A stretch of DNA of 64,000 nucleotides from Hondaea fermentalgiana (taxonomy: Eukaryota > Sar > Bigyra > Thraustochytrida > Thraustochytriidae). Position numbers and translations under genes: made by a program. The notes beneath the pieces were generated by a model that worked only from the letters and a program-made list of their open reading frames with translations, did no database searches and had not been told where the DNA came from. The DNA lies in contig NPFB01000150.1 of assembly GCA_014084085.1 (NCBI GenBank), positions 8,626-72,625 on the forward strand. The letters run 5' to 3'. Shown here in pieces: positions 1 to 9,481 of the stretch. Within the stretch, counting starts at the first letter, position 1; every line of letters begins with the position of its first letter.

Positions 1-85
1 GGCCGCCGCTCGCGCGCCGCTGCTCGCGCGCCTGCTCGCGCGCCTCCGCGCCGCGCACGCCGCGCCCGCCTCGCTCGCCTCGCTC

Positions 86-114
86 GCGTCGCGTCGCGTC
101 GCGTCGCGTCGCGT
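86..114. repeat. GCGTC pentanucleotide microsatellite
   Basis: Five exact copies of gcgtc end in a partial copy. The complement of this unit (gcgac) recurs as a longer array at 56744-56780, so the same pentamer expands at two distant spacers. Confidence 0.85.
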
Positions 115-774
115 TCGAGGTCTGGCTTCGCGCGAACGCTCAGCGCGGGCAACGCAGAATTTGCATGCTGGGCGATGTTATTTTTAGGAGGAGAGACACG
201 GAGGAGAGGGGCGAGGAAAGGAGGGAGAGGAAGAGGAGATGAGATGATGAGCGTGTCGGAGAAGACAGACAGACACGCGCACGGAGACACCAGCCAGCTC
301 GACCTCGCCCGCGCCGGAGCAGCTGCAGACGCCGCACGAGCGCGGCCCGGCGGCGGCGGCCGCGCGATGCAGCTGCGTGAGACGCCGCGGGCGAGCCAGG
401 GCGGTTCGTGCCCCGCGCGCGCGGGATGTGGGGAAGGCGTTGCTCGGGAGGGGTGGACGTAGACGTATGTGTGAAGGTATGGATGTGTTTGGTGTGTATG
501 CGTATACGTTCGAGCGGGTCACCGTGTTAAAGGAGAGGCTCGCGAAGCGCACACGCCCTGTCGCTCTCGCACGCGCGCGCGAGGGCGATGGGAGCGACGC
601 CGGCCTGGACTCGCTGCTTTGCGTCCCAGGCCAAGGCTGGCTTGGCTTGGGCAGCCTTGGCCTGGCCTGGCCTGGCCGAGATGTTGACGCCATGCACGTC
701 GTGGCTGGGCACGGCGCCTGCGCGAGCAAGATGGTCGCCGCGTCGCCGCCTCGGCCTCCTCCCCAGCGCTCTTC

Positions 775-814
775 CTGCAGCTGCAGCAGCTGCAGCTGCA
801 GCTGCAACAGCAAC
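775..814. repeat. Palindromic CTGCAG/CAGCTG tract
   Basis: A run of ctgcag and cagctg hexamers. Each unit is its own reverse complement, so the tract can form hairpins on either strand. No gene context supports a function. Confidence 0.7.
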
Positions 815-2461
815 AAGCGAGCGAGCGGACAAGCGTGCGAGGTTCTTCTACCAAGCTGCTACACAGGTCTGGGATGAACGTCGCGGCGCGAGCAGCCATG
901 ACACGACATAACGCACCTGCGCTCCAGCCCGGGCTCCTGTCGGGGCGGCGCCGCGGCAGCCTTCGACGCGGCCCTTCGACCGTGCGCTCGCCCGTTCGTT
1001 TGCTCGCGCGCGCGGCCGGGCGGCCATGCTCGCAGCCTCGTCGCGCAGGCGGCCTTGACCCCGCCCGGGAAGCGCCAAACTTCTTGGCGGGGTCGTCATG
1101 CCTCCAGGCAGCGCAGGCCTTCCGACTGGGTGCCTGCGCCGCCTACGCGTCCGCCCTCGCCATGGAAGACTTCGTGGACCACAGGCCGGCTGAGACGCTC
1201 TCGGGTTGAGCCTTCGAAAAGGTCGTTCACGAGGCTTCGGTGTCAGCAACAGCTGCAGCGTGCGATGGCAATATGGAGGTCGACCCGCCATTATGATGGC
1301 AGGCGGGCAGCAGCACCGAGCAGACCCTCGTTGAGCAAGGACGACGTCGAGGACGAGCAAGGACGACGTCAAGGACGAGGACGTCCCTGCAGAGAGGGAA
1401 ACACGCGCCGGGGTGATGCCAGTGCCACTGTGTCTCTCGGTTGGAAATTCTAATAACAACAAGTGGACGCAGTTTCAGACGTCTAACAGACGCCCGGATT
1501 TCAGAGCAGGCCGCAAAAAAGTTGACCACGATGACGTGAATGAACAAGACTATCACGGCCTTCGACATGCTTCGAACATCCTTTTCCGGGGCAATTCCTG
1601 CATACAAAATTGCTCCATTGAGTAGACGTCTTTTGCGCGCGATGGAAAACCTTGGCGAAACAAGAAGAAAAGAATGCGCGAAGGGCAGACGAGGGCCGAG
1701 AAAGATGATTTTGCGTTTTTGAGCGAGCATTTCGCTAACAGCATCATTCGCAGCCCGACTTTATCTTTCACCAGCCTCCTTGCCAATGCGCATTTGATCG
1801 CCGAGGCGAGAGATTTGAAGAATTCTACACAGTCGTTGCGAGCCAGATCAGTGATTAGCTCTCGCTCTCGAAGATGCCATAGGCATTTCGAACGACAACA
1901 TGACCTTTGGATTGCAACGTCTAGGAGGCAGCAGCTCTAGACAGACCCACATGCAGGAGTTTTAGTTGTTCAAGGTGCGGAGCATGCTGAACGTGCTCTC
2001 CTGATTCGAAAGAGCCGAAAAGCAGGCAAGTGGCTGGGTAGTCTTCGATTTAATCAAGTTGCAGCGACGCCAAGGGCCTTGGTCCACCATCTTTGCACTC
2101 TAACGCGCACAATGAGAACACACGCGCAAGGTCGCCAATGCGCTCGTTCCTTACTTGAACCGCTTCGAAGAGAACGTTAAGACTGTGTACTATCGAGATA
2201 GAAAATACCAACCGTTGGAGCTCTTCTGGCTTGTTTGCCTTTTTTGCTGCCGAGCGGGCGGGCCGTCTCCTTTTTCGTGGAATCTATGCACTCAAGCAGC
2301 CCGCTGTTGCGCCACGAAACTTGGATCTCTAGCCTGACCTGACGCAGTGGTAGTACACACATTTCTTCGTGCTAGCCTCCTAGCCTAAACGGTTTCGTGT
2401 GACGCGGGCGAGGAGCGAGCTGCCGAGCGCGCGAGCGTGCGAGCGAGCGAGCGGCGCCACC

Positions 2462-3358
2462 ATGTCGACCGCGACGCTCGAGCGCGCGAGAGAGACGGCG
2501 CGCAGACTCCGCGAGCTACGCGCGTCGCCGCTGCTCCGGCCATACTGGCAGCGGCCAGAGACCAACTATGGCGTGTTTGAGCAGCCATTCGCAACCATGC
2601 CGGCCCCGCGCCAATGTCTGTGCGACTGCGACTGCGGCTGCAAGGCATCGGCCCACAAGGACTCGGCCACGCAGACGTGGGTCGACGAAGGCACCCAAAC
2701 GGCCTCTTTTCCCGTCCCTGTATGGGAGGAGGAGCCTCGGCAAGCAGCCGACAATCTCTCGTGCAGCCAAGACAGCGACAATGACGACAATGACGATAAT
2801 GTGGAGAGCCCCGACAATCAAGATAGCGACAAGGTTGGCATGCGCAGGAGCTCAAAATCCAAGAAAGATCCAGTATCAAATGCTGCAGTCAGCCCCGTCG
2901 CACCAAATGATCGCCTCGATCCTCTGACGCCCAAAAGGACAATTCCACACTGGTCAACGGAGAGCCTGCACAACAAGTCAATGCAACTGCCCGAGACCAG
3001 CACTCTGACGCTTCACCAGGCTGGTCATAATGTGACACATCTTCGGGTATCGCCCAGTGGCTCGCTCGACATTGTCGTACGCGGCGCTGACACTTCAATA
3101 GCGAGTAACTCTCTCATCGTTACAGAATCGCCCGTGGTGAAAAGGTCGCAGAAGAAATCGCGCTCGCAAGCCACGCGTCGCGGTCGATCAGCATCAAAGA
3201 GGGATAAAACAGCAAGTCTTGCGAACCGACGCAGTCTCGACGATGACATCCCTCTTTCCAGCTTGGACTTTGCTTCAATCAGCGAGGAGGACCTTTTGCA
3301 GCTCGAAGTCGAGGTCTTGCGAAGACATGAACGTCTACGTAGGATCCTCGAGCGATAG
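2462..3358 (+). CDS. Unknown low-complexity protein with paired TQT motifs
   Basis: A 298-residue protein. I chose the ATG at 2462 because it sits in an ideal gccaccATG context; the frame is open further upstream but has no earlier ATG. I do not recognise the family. Visible features are an Arg-rich N-terminal helix (about residues 1-25), a Cys cluster alternating with other residues (52-60), two TQT tripeptides eight residues apart (70-72 and 78-80), an acidic Asp/Asn stretch, a Lys/Arg/Ser-rich basic segment in the last third and a short C-terminal Leu/Glu/Arg helix. Paired TQT tripeptides in disordered sequence are the core of dynein light chain LC8 binding sites, so an LC8 client is possible, but this is inference. 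It lies in tandem upstream of the VPS9 gene. Confidence 0.7.
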   Translation: MSTATLERARETARRLRELRASPLLRPYWQRPETNYGVFEQPFATMPAPRQCLCDCDCGCKASAHKDSATQTWVDEGTQTASFPVPVWEEEPRQAADNLSCSQDSDNDDNDDNVESPDNQDSDKVGMRRSSKSKKDPVSNAAVSPVAPNDRLDPLTPKRTIPHWSTESLHNKSMQLPETSTLTLHQAGHNVTHLRVSPSGSLDIVVRGADTSIASNSLIVTESPVVKRSQKKSRSQATRRGRSASKRDKTASLANRRSLDDDIPLSSLDFASISEEDLLQLEVEVLRRHERLRRILER

Positions 3359-3389
3359 CCTAAACAAGGCTACGACGATGATCCTCATT

Positions 3390-3393
<4 letters not shown>

Positions 3394-3427
<34 letters not shown>

Positions 3428-3436
3428 TGTGTGTGC
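3394..3436. repeat. (TC)n then (TG)n microsatellite
   Basis: About sixteen TC dinucleotides run into five TG dinucleotides just after the stop codon at 3358, in the probable 3' untranslated region of the preceding gene. Confidence 0.9.
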
Positions 3437-3794
3437 GCCCGTGCGAGAGTTCGCTAGCTTATTCCTTCATAAACATAGCACCCATGCAAGCTGTTGTTCC
3501 TATACCTATCATCAAAGGCTTGCATCGTTTGTACATTTATTTTCATTCTTCTTTTTCTTCTTCGACGTTTCTTGCCTCTCTTTCTGGGCAGCAGTCTTTG
3601 CCCGCCTCCTCTTGTGGCCTCCGTCGTGGTCGCAAAGTTTCTTTCTCTTGATTGCTCTTGCTGCCATTTCCTTCAAGCTAGTATAAAGCAAAAGAGCGTT
3701 GAAGTGCACACGGAAATTGAACTTCTTTGACCTTGAACCAACTTGAACTTCAAAGAGCCAATTCCCGATCGCCAATTCCTCGTAAAAAAAAGTT

Positions 3795-5072
3795 ATGACG
3801 GAACCGGTCGTGGAAGCGGCCTTCGCGGCGCTTGCAGCGCCGCCCTCGCGTCGCAAGGCGCTGCTCAGGCCACCCGCCCCTCCCTTGCCGCCGCTGCACG
3901 CGTACCGTGAGCCCGGCGCGAGCATGGGGCACAAGTCTGACGCGGGCACAAACATAAAGTCGGTCAAGGACAAGAGCAACACTGACAGCGACTGCGAGAA
4001 CAACCTAGGCGTAAAGTGCGCAAAGCTCCGAATCTCAACAGAGGTACCAGCAACATCGACGACAACGACACGGTCCGCTCTCATTGCCAAGATCATTGGC
4101 GCCGAGGGAGCCGAGGAGGACGAAGAAACAAACCAGCTCTTCAACGCCGCCGGATTCGCCACGCGGCCCTTGACGCCAGAAACGCAATACGAGAGGGTCA
4201 TCGAGCGCGAGCCTGCAGTTGGCGCCTTTGAACATTTTGTACACACGCTCGAGAGTCCGCCACTAGGCGCCATCTACAAAGAAGTCAAGCTCTTCCTTGC
4301 GAGCCACAAACTCATTTGTGCGGAATGGGCTCGCGACGTATCGCACACGCAGCCATCCGAAAAGACTGATCTTGCCCGCCAGCTGGACTCACGCACGGTC
4401 GATTTTCTAAAGCGCATGGACGAACAATTTGCGGCACACCCTTGCTTCGTTAACGCTTCCGACGAGACACTCGCCGCGCTGCGCGATGGCATGGAAAAGT
4501 ACACTCTCTGCAGGATCCATGACCAAGTCTTTGCACAAGATCCAGAAGAGGTGAGGCAGGCCCGCGATCTGCACGCAAGACTCGCAAGTCTGCGAGATGC
4601 CGTGACTGCCGATAGCCTGGGCGTCCCCAAGGTATGTCGTAGCGAAATGATGCTCGCACTCGTTCAGGAAGAGTTGCGGGCAATGTCGCAATATCCAGCT
4701 CCGGCTGACAAACTTCGCTGTGTAGTACGCGCGTGCAAAATTGTCACCACTGCGTTGGATCGAAGTTGCAGAAGTGCGTCAGCGATATGGACACGATCGC
4801 GGCCGACAAAAAAAGCATCCCCCACGGGACCGGGCCTTGGCGCCGACGACTTCATGCCAGCATTCTTTTATGCGGTACTACATGCCGACCTCCCTTTTCT
4901 CTGGAATAACATCGAGTTCATTCGCAAATTTCGGAGTCCACAGTGTCTTAAAATGTCGCATGCAGGCTACTGCTTTGTAACCTTGCAAGCCGCTATCAAA
5001 TTCTTCGAGCGGGAATCGCTAGGAGGCACGGACTCCCCAGGGTTGCCGACGCATCTTCAGCGGGAAGAATGA
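3795..5072 (+). CDS. VPS9-domain Rab GEF-like protein
   Basis: A 425-residue protein starting at the ATG at 3795 (G at -3). Residues about 195-410 match the VPS9 domain, which promotes GDP-GTP exchange on Rab5-family GTPases at endosomes. An N-terminal helical bundle is followed by a segment on cysteine metabolism-like 'KLRCVVRACKIV', then the diagnostic ADDFMP (about residue 351) and a helix ending in the GY.F.TLQAA region typical of VPS9. The first 130 residues are Ala/Pro-rich and probably disordered; I see no FYVE, ubiquitin-binding or RIN-type SH2 module. Between about 4760 and 4838 the frame uses codons unlike the rest of the gene (AGA, AGT, TCA, ATA, ACA), whereas another frame there has nearly all G/C third positions, pointing to two compensating indels inside the domain (see findings). 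Confidence 0.85.
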   Translation: MTEPVVEAAFAALAAPPSRRKALLRPPAPPLPPLHAYREPGASMGHKSDAGTNIKSVKDKSNTDSDCENNLGVKCAKLRISTEVPATSTTTTRSALIAKIIGAEGAEEDEETNQLFNAAGFATRPLTPETQYERVIEREPAVGAFEHFVHTLESPPLGAIYKEVKLFLASHKLICAEWARDVSHTQPSEKTDLARQLDSRTVDFLKRMDEQFAAHPCFVNASDETLAALRDGMEKYTLCRIHDQVFAQDPEEVRQARDLHARLASLRDAVTADSLGVPKVCRSEMMLALVQEELRAMSQYPAPADKLRCVVRACKIVTTALDRSCRSASAIWTRSRPTKKASPTGPGLGADDFMPAFFYAVLHADLPFLWNNIEFIRKFRSPQCLKMSHAGYCFVTLQAAIKFFERESLGGTDSPGLPTHLQREE

Positions 5073-5369
5073 GTGATTATTAGTATAAACAAGCTTTTGA
5101 CAAAACAAAAAAGTCGTTTTCGATCCACAGCCTCCCGTGCTCTCTCAAGTCTTCCCCTTCAACAACGAGCACAGTGAAATAGTCTGCCGTAGACTTGCTT
5201 CGTGCCGGGCAATCGATCGCTGAATACGACAAGAGTGGCGAAAAAGACTTCTCCTCTCCTAACCTTCTTCCTTTGTTCTTTTTCTTGAGTACGAAAAAGA
5301 CAAACCAGGAGTCAAAGGATCAGAAAATTAGTACCATACCTCTATACGAAATTACCATGCAAAGATCCT

Positions 5370-8201
5370 TCATGGAGCAAGCATCTGACGCGACTGTAAT
5401 TCACGAGCCACAGAGACATTAAGAGCATTGTAAACGCTTTCCCACTGCCCGCTCGCCTTGAGTGCTTGCTTGCAAGCCTCGAGGGCCTCGGCGCTTGCCT
5501 GCGCCACCTCGGGTCCGGAGTCAGCGGTGCTCGAGCTCACAAGCATATTTGCGAAATAAGAAAAAGCGTCGCGCATGGCGGCAGGGTTCGCCCTCACGCA
5601 GGCAAGAAAACCAGACAGACAGTCGCAACGCTCGTCGTCCGGGATCTCGGCTTCTTCTTTGCTCATGCGCTTGAGTGCAATGCACCAAGCGCGAGCACAG
5701 CCGTCGAGATGGGGAGCGACAGCGTCGGCGCAATGAAGCGCAAAACGCCCGAGGGTGATCGCGGCATTGATCCGAATGCGGTCCTCCAGCGAGTCAGCCT
5801 GCAAAAGCAGCGCCATTCGCGCCACCGGCTCCTGCGCCAATGTGCGCGCATTGGCTCCAAGCTGGAGCGCAAGGTGACCAAAGACCCATAATGCATTGCT
5901 GACAACGTGCACGGAAATGATGTCGTCGTCGGGCTCGATCAGGCAACGTGTCATGATTTGCACGAGTTGCGGCAAAATGGGTTCCATCGCATGAGGCAGG
6001 ACCTTGATGAGCTCTCCGGAGAGCTCAATTGCCAGTTGAAGGGTGACCGCGTCGCGCACCTTGAAAAGCTGATGAAGGAGCGACATAAACTGGTCTGCAT
6101 CCCAGAGCTCCGCAAAGGATTGCTCGAGGCCCTCCACAAATGCGGAAAGCATCTCCATCGCATCGTACATAAAGTCCTTTTCAATATCGTCCGAAGTCAG
6201 ACCCATATCCTCGCAGGTCATGAGCATAGTCAGCGCCTCCTCGATCCAGGTCATACAGCGGTTGTAAAGCGGGCGCGCAGCTGGCCCAATGGCTGGGCCA
6301 ATGGCGCGCTCAAGGCAAGCAAAGGTTTCCAAAAAGTTGAGCGCAAAGGTGTCGGTATTGTCCAGGCGCTCGAAGTCTTGCCAAAGAGGTGGCAGCACCA
6401 CGCCAACCACATGCGGCTGCATCATGGATTCGGGCGCTGATTCGCACAGGGTTCCAATCACGTCGAGCATGGACTTGCGGCTGTTGACCTGGTAAATCGC
6501 ATACGCCTGCATCAAGGCCTGCGCCATATCTCCGACATACGGGCCAACGCGCTCGCCAGCAAACTCGATAAACGTGCTCAGCCCCGAACATGCCGCGTGT
6601 TGTACGTTCTTATTGCGGTCTGCCGTCGACTGAGTCAGTACCAAAACGTATTCGCGGAAGAGGCCGTCACCTGGCTTCCCGGTACCGTCGACGGCAATGA
6701 CCCATTGGGACAGCTTGCTCAGTGTCCAGAGCGTTGTGATGCGCAAGGGCGTCTCGCCGCTTCGTGCTTGCTGTACCAAGAATGGCACCAAGTTTGGCAT
6801 GTGCGGGTCTAATGCGCCGTGGTAGGCCTCGCCCACGGCACCAAGAGCCATGACGACCACTTCACGTGTACGCCAATCGTTAGACGGCTGCAGACCTGCC
6901 TCCAACAGCGGAACGAGAATTGGCAGAACCTGATTGCCATCGAGGATATCAGAAATTGCATTCAGCGCGCTTCCCGCAGACTTGCGAATGGTCCAGATAC
7001 TATAGTACTTTTCATCGTCCTCATCATCGCCCTCGTCCTCGTCATCCTCGTCTTCGTTGTCGCCGTCGCCGCCGTTGTTGTCCTTGGTCTGCGAAGCGTC
7101 TCCGTCATGATCCCCGTCGACACCGTGCACGCTGGGGCGGATATCCTGTTTACGATCGGGAACACTCGTGTCGTTCTCGTCATCATCAAAGCCCAACATC
7201 ATGAGCTCCTCGTCCGAGTACTTCATTCGCCGCAAGAGGGCAGGCAAGAGACCTGCCAGATGGGGCTCCACGGCGCGCTGCGCCACGATGGGCTCTGCGC
7301 AGACTTCGTTCCAAAAGTCGCACGCCTCAAAAGCGACACTCTCGTCCTGATCGTCAATCGCGCTGAGCATAAACTGGGAAATTGAGTCGAGATGCTGGGC
7401 CAAAATGTCAAAACGGTTCGCGGCGGCGAGCAGCGTCAGCCCACGGCAAACCTCTTTACGCACGCCAGCTTCTGCGTCCTGCGCAAGAGCCGACCACTTT
7501 CCCAAGAGGTCCTCAGCGCGTGTCGACAAAAGAGGCGGAAGGGGGTCCAAGGACATGAGCTGATTCACGCTCTGAAGCGCGAGAATACGATATTTGCTCA
7601 CAGGGTTCTCGAAATGCTGCATTAGAATTGGCAAAAAGGTCGGCAAAAAGGATCCTGATTCTGACTCGTCAACAAGCTGGTCCCCGCCCTCGTCGCACAT
7701 TTCTTTGAGCAGTCGCAGAGCACCCGAGAAAACATTTTCGTCTTGCGTTTGTGTGAGCGCACTGTGCAAAAAGTTGAGCAGATCGGGCCATGCCTTGACT
7801 CCGCACAGCACCGCAATCGTAGAGGCCAAGGACTGCGCGGATCTGCGCAGCACGGGGCTTGCATCTGTCAATTCCTGCAGCACGCTTCGTTGGACATGGG
7901 CTAGGCCGTCCGGCGTAGCGACATTGTTACGGACCCCGACGCGCACGGCCTTAAGTAGCACAAGGCTCGCCATTTGGCGTTGCGTCTCGCTGCTACCAAG
8001 CGCCTGTGACTCTGCGAACAAGTAGCTCAAGTACCGGACGAACTCGGGCCTGTGCGCGAGCAGGTCCACCTCTTGCTGGATCTTGCGGTGCTCCTCGTTC
8101 GACAGGTCCGCTCGCTGTGTTGCCTCGAGAAGCTGCATGAGCTGCTGCAGGGTGCCCTCCTCGGGCGCCCATCCGCCCCCAAGGGCGCACGCCACCACCA
8201 T
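5370..8201 (-). CDS. TNPO1: Transportin (karyopherin beta-2) nuclear import receptor
   Basis: A 943-residue HEAT-repeat importin, close to the roughly 890 residues of transportin-1. Family evidence is alignment-like similarity along the whole length: the N-terminal WAPEEGTLQQL helix, an NxxxQDxDExVAxEACDFW-type repeat, the PDRKQDIRP motif before a long acidic loop (about residues 345-400) and the SIWTIRKSAGSALN segment after it. That loop couples Ran-GTP binding to release of PY-NLS cargo in transportins; here it is longer and extremely Asp/Glu-rich. The frame continues upstream through a Gln-rich stretch to an in-frame stop without another ATG, so I start at the ATG at 8201, which also aligns with the family N-terminus. 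It is divergent from the SANT-like gene and convergent with the VPS9 gene. Confidence 0.93.
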   Translation of the reverse strand: MVVACALGGGWAPEEGTLQQLMQLLEATQRADLSNEEHRKIQQEVDLLAHRPEFVRYLSYLFAESQALGSSETQRQMASLVLLKAVRVGVRNNVATPDGLAHVQRSVLQELTDASPVLRRSAQSLASTIAVLCGVKAWPDLLNFLHSALTQTQDENVFSGALRLLKEMCDEGGDQLVDESESGSFLPTFLPILMQHFENPVSKYRILALQSVNQLMSLDPLPPLLSTRAEDLLGKWSALAQDAEAGVRKEVCRGLTLLAAANRFDILAQHLDSISQFMLSAIDDQDESVAFEACDFWNEVCAEPIVAQRAVEPHLAGLLPALLRRMKYSDEELMMLGFDDDENDTSVPDRKQDIRPSVHGVDGDHDGDASQTKDNNGGDGDNEDEDDEDEGDDEDDEKYYSIWTIRKSAGSALNAISDILDGNQVLPILVPLLEAGLQPSNDWRTREVVVMALGAVGEAYHGALDPHMPNLVPFLVQQARSGETPLRITTLWTLSKLSQWVIAVDGTGKPGDGLFREYVLVLTQSTADRNKNVQHAACSGLSTFIEFAGERVGPYVGDMAQALMQAYAIYQVNSRKSMLDVIGTLCESAPESMMQPHVVGVVLPPLWQDFERLDNTDTFALNFLETFACLERAIGPAIGPAARPLYNRCMTWIEEALTMLMTCEDMGLTSDDIEKDFMYDAMEMLSAFVEGLEQSFAELWDADQFMSLLHQLFKVRDAVTLQLAIELSGELIKVLPHAMEPILPQLVQIMTRCLIEPDDDIISVHVVSNALWVFGHLALQLGANARTLAQEPVARMALLLQADSLEDRIRINAAITLGRFALHCADAVAPHLDGCARAWCIALKRMSKEEAEIPDDERCDCLSGFLACVRANPAAMRDAFSYFANMLVSSSTADSGPEVAQASAEALEACKQALKASGQWESVYNALNVSVARELQSRQMLAP

Positions 8202-8703
8202 CGTGACCAAGCTCCTGTTGTAGCCGCTGCCTTGCTGCTGCAGCTGCTGCTGCTGCTCTTGCTTCTGCCGCACGTCCCCGGGACGATTGATGCACAGCTC
8301 TTGCTGCTCGCGTCGTGGCCACCCGCCGGCTTCCCGTGACCTGAATTTATAGTCGCCGGACTAGTCCTAAAACTAGTTTGGCATTTATGACCAAAAAAAG
8401 ATCAACGACAACGGCATCATCCGAGTCGTCGTGGCCAGAAAGGAGTCTCAGTCACATCACCATCTTGTACTTATGTAGGCCTGTACGTATACGTACGTAT
8501 ACGCCAGCCAAAAAACAGCACAGAATTAGCTGATCTAGGAACTGCACGAGCAACAACAGCAGCAGCACTTACGTTTGTGTTGTAATAAAGCACCTAACGA
8601 CCGACCTGTCTTGCCTACAGTGGGCGTGGAGCTCGCTCGGTCCACGCGCAAGCAAAAGGAGAAACGCGTGGGTCTCTGTCTCTCTCCAGCGTCCTCCGCG
8701 ACC
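8202..8703. promoter_or_regulatory. Shared divergent promoter region (transportin / SANT-like)
   Basis: About 500 bases separate the divergent starts at 8201 (-) and 8704 (+). The region is less GC-rich than its flanks, contains a separated pair of actagt palindromes (8360-8365 and 8372-8377) and the tandem 10-mer at 8483-8502. No core promoter element is certain. Confidence 0.5.
8483..8502. repeat. Tandem GTACGTATAC 10-mer in divergent promoter
   Basis: Two exact adjacent copies of a 10-base unit built from tacgta and gtatac palindromes, roughly midway between two divergent start codons. It could be a binding site for a dimeric factor or simple-sequence slippage. Confidence 0.8.
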
Positions 8704-9267
8704 ATGACAGCACCAACACCGGACGCAGAGAGCTCTGGTGCAGCAGCAGCAGCAACTACAGCAGCAGCAGTGACGGCAGGAGTCGGAGTCGTATGCGCAC
8801 CATCAACCGTCAACGAGCAAGATGCCGCCCAGACTGCGCAGGAGGACCAGGACAAAGCCGCCGAGGACTACGTGCGCTTCATGCGCAAGGAGCTCTGCCC
8901 CGAAGAAATGGTCAATGAGGATGGCACCTTAAACGAAGCGTACTTTCAACCAAAATCTGATGTCTCGGGCGTAGAGTGGGACGCGGACGCCCTCCAGGAC
9001 CTGTACAAGGGCCTCGCGCAGATCGGTATCGGCGAATGGGCAAAAATCAAGGCCAAGTATCTCCCTCTTTGGGATGAGCTCGCCATTCGCTTTAAAACCT
9101 GTTTGCTCGTCGGCTCGCAGGACCTTTCACAGTACGAGGGTCGTAAGATGACCATCGAAGACCTTGAAGCAGCACGCACCCAAAATGAACAAGAAGCCAA
9201 ACGCAACGGGACCTGGCACTATGGCGTCCGCGTCAGCTCAGCCTATGGATTGCAATACAAGCCATAA
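8704..9267 (+). CDS. Small SANT/Myb-like domain protein
   Basis: A 187-residue protein starting at an ATG preceded by gcgacc (A at -3). Open sequence upstream lacks another ATG. The first 45 residues are an Ala/Thr-rich disordered leader. Residues about 95-150 carry a SANT/Myb-type helical pattern: W..D.L..L..GL...GIGEW..IK..YLP.WDE..IR..TCLLVG.QDL, with spaced aromatic residues and a second helix ending in Arg/Lys. Similar small proteins with a Myb-like fold and a QDLS.YEG motif occur in protists, so nuclear DNA or chromatin binding is likely but unproven. The C-terminus is a short Tyr/Gly segment. It is divergent from transportin and convergent with the next gene, with 214 bases between the stops. 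Confidence 0.75.
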   Translation: MTAPTPDAESSGAAAAATTAAAVTAGVGVVCAPSTVNEQDAAQTAQEDQDKAAEDYVRFMRKELCPEEMVNEDGTLNEAYFQPKSDVSGVEWDADALQDLYKGLAQIGIGEWAKIKAKYLPLWDELAIRFKTCLLVGSQDLSQYEGRKMTIEDLEAARTQNEQEAKRNGTWHYGVRVSSAYGLQYKP

Positions 9268-9481
9268 TGTAATGTTTTACTGAAAAGAGTTTGAAGACTG
9301 GGCATCCTGGCGCCGTGTTGGCTCCACTCTTGTGCTTGCCCATTTTTTATTTCGATGATTTTGCATCTCCTTGGCCTCTAGCAGCGTATAGTAGTACAAG
9401 GGTTCATGCAGGACAAGACGAACGGGCAACAAAGAACGAGTAATAACTTAGTTGGATCAGGGTGGGGAAAATTTAGACAAG

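Larger units (their letters stand above)
1..2461. other. Gene-free spacer at left edge
   Basis: I find no supportable gene here. The first 1.2 kb is very GC-rich, and its open frames on both strands are low-complexity Arg/Ala/Leu/Ser strings caused by scarce stop codons. From about 1.2 to 2.4 kb the composition is more mixed, but the frames stay short and resemble no family. The last part is presumably the promoter and 5' leader of the gene starting at 2462. An exon of a split gene cannot be excluded from sequence alone. Confidence 0.6.

Noticed and set aside
86..114. Telomeric repeat at the left edge
   Set aside because: The gcgtc unit is not a known telomere motif and recurs internally at 56.7 kb.
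184..816. Open frame (-) of about 210 codons near the left edge
   Set aside because: Low-complexity Leu/Gln and Arg/Ala composition over ctgcag repeats, overlapping open frames on the other strand and no recognisable family.
8202..8273. N-terminal extension of transportin with a Gln-rich leader
   Set aside because: The extension has no ATG before the in-frame upstream stop; family alignment begins at the Met at 8201.
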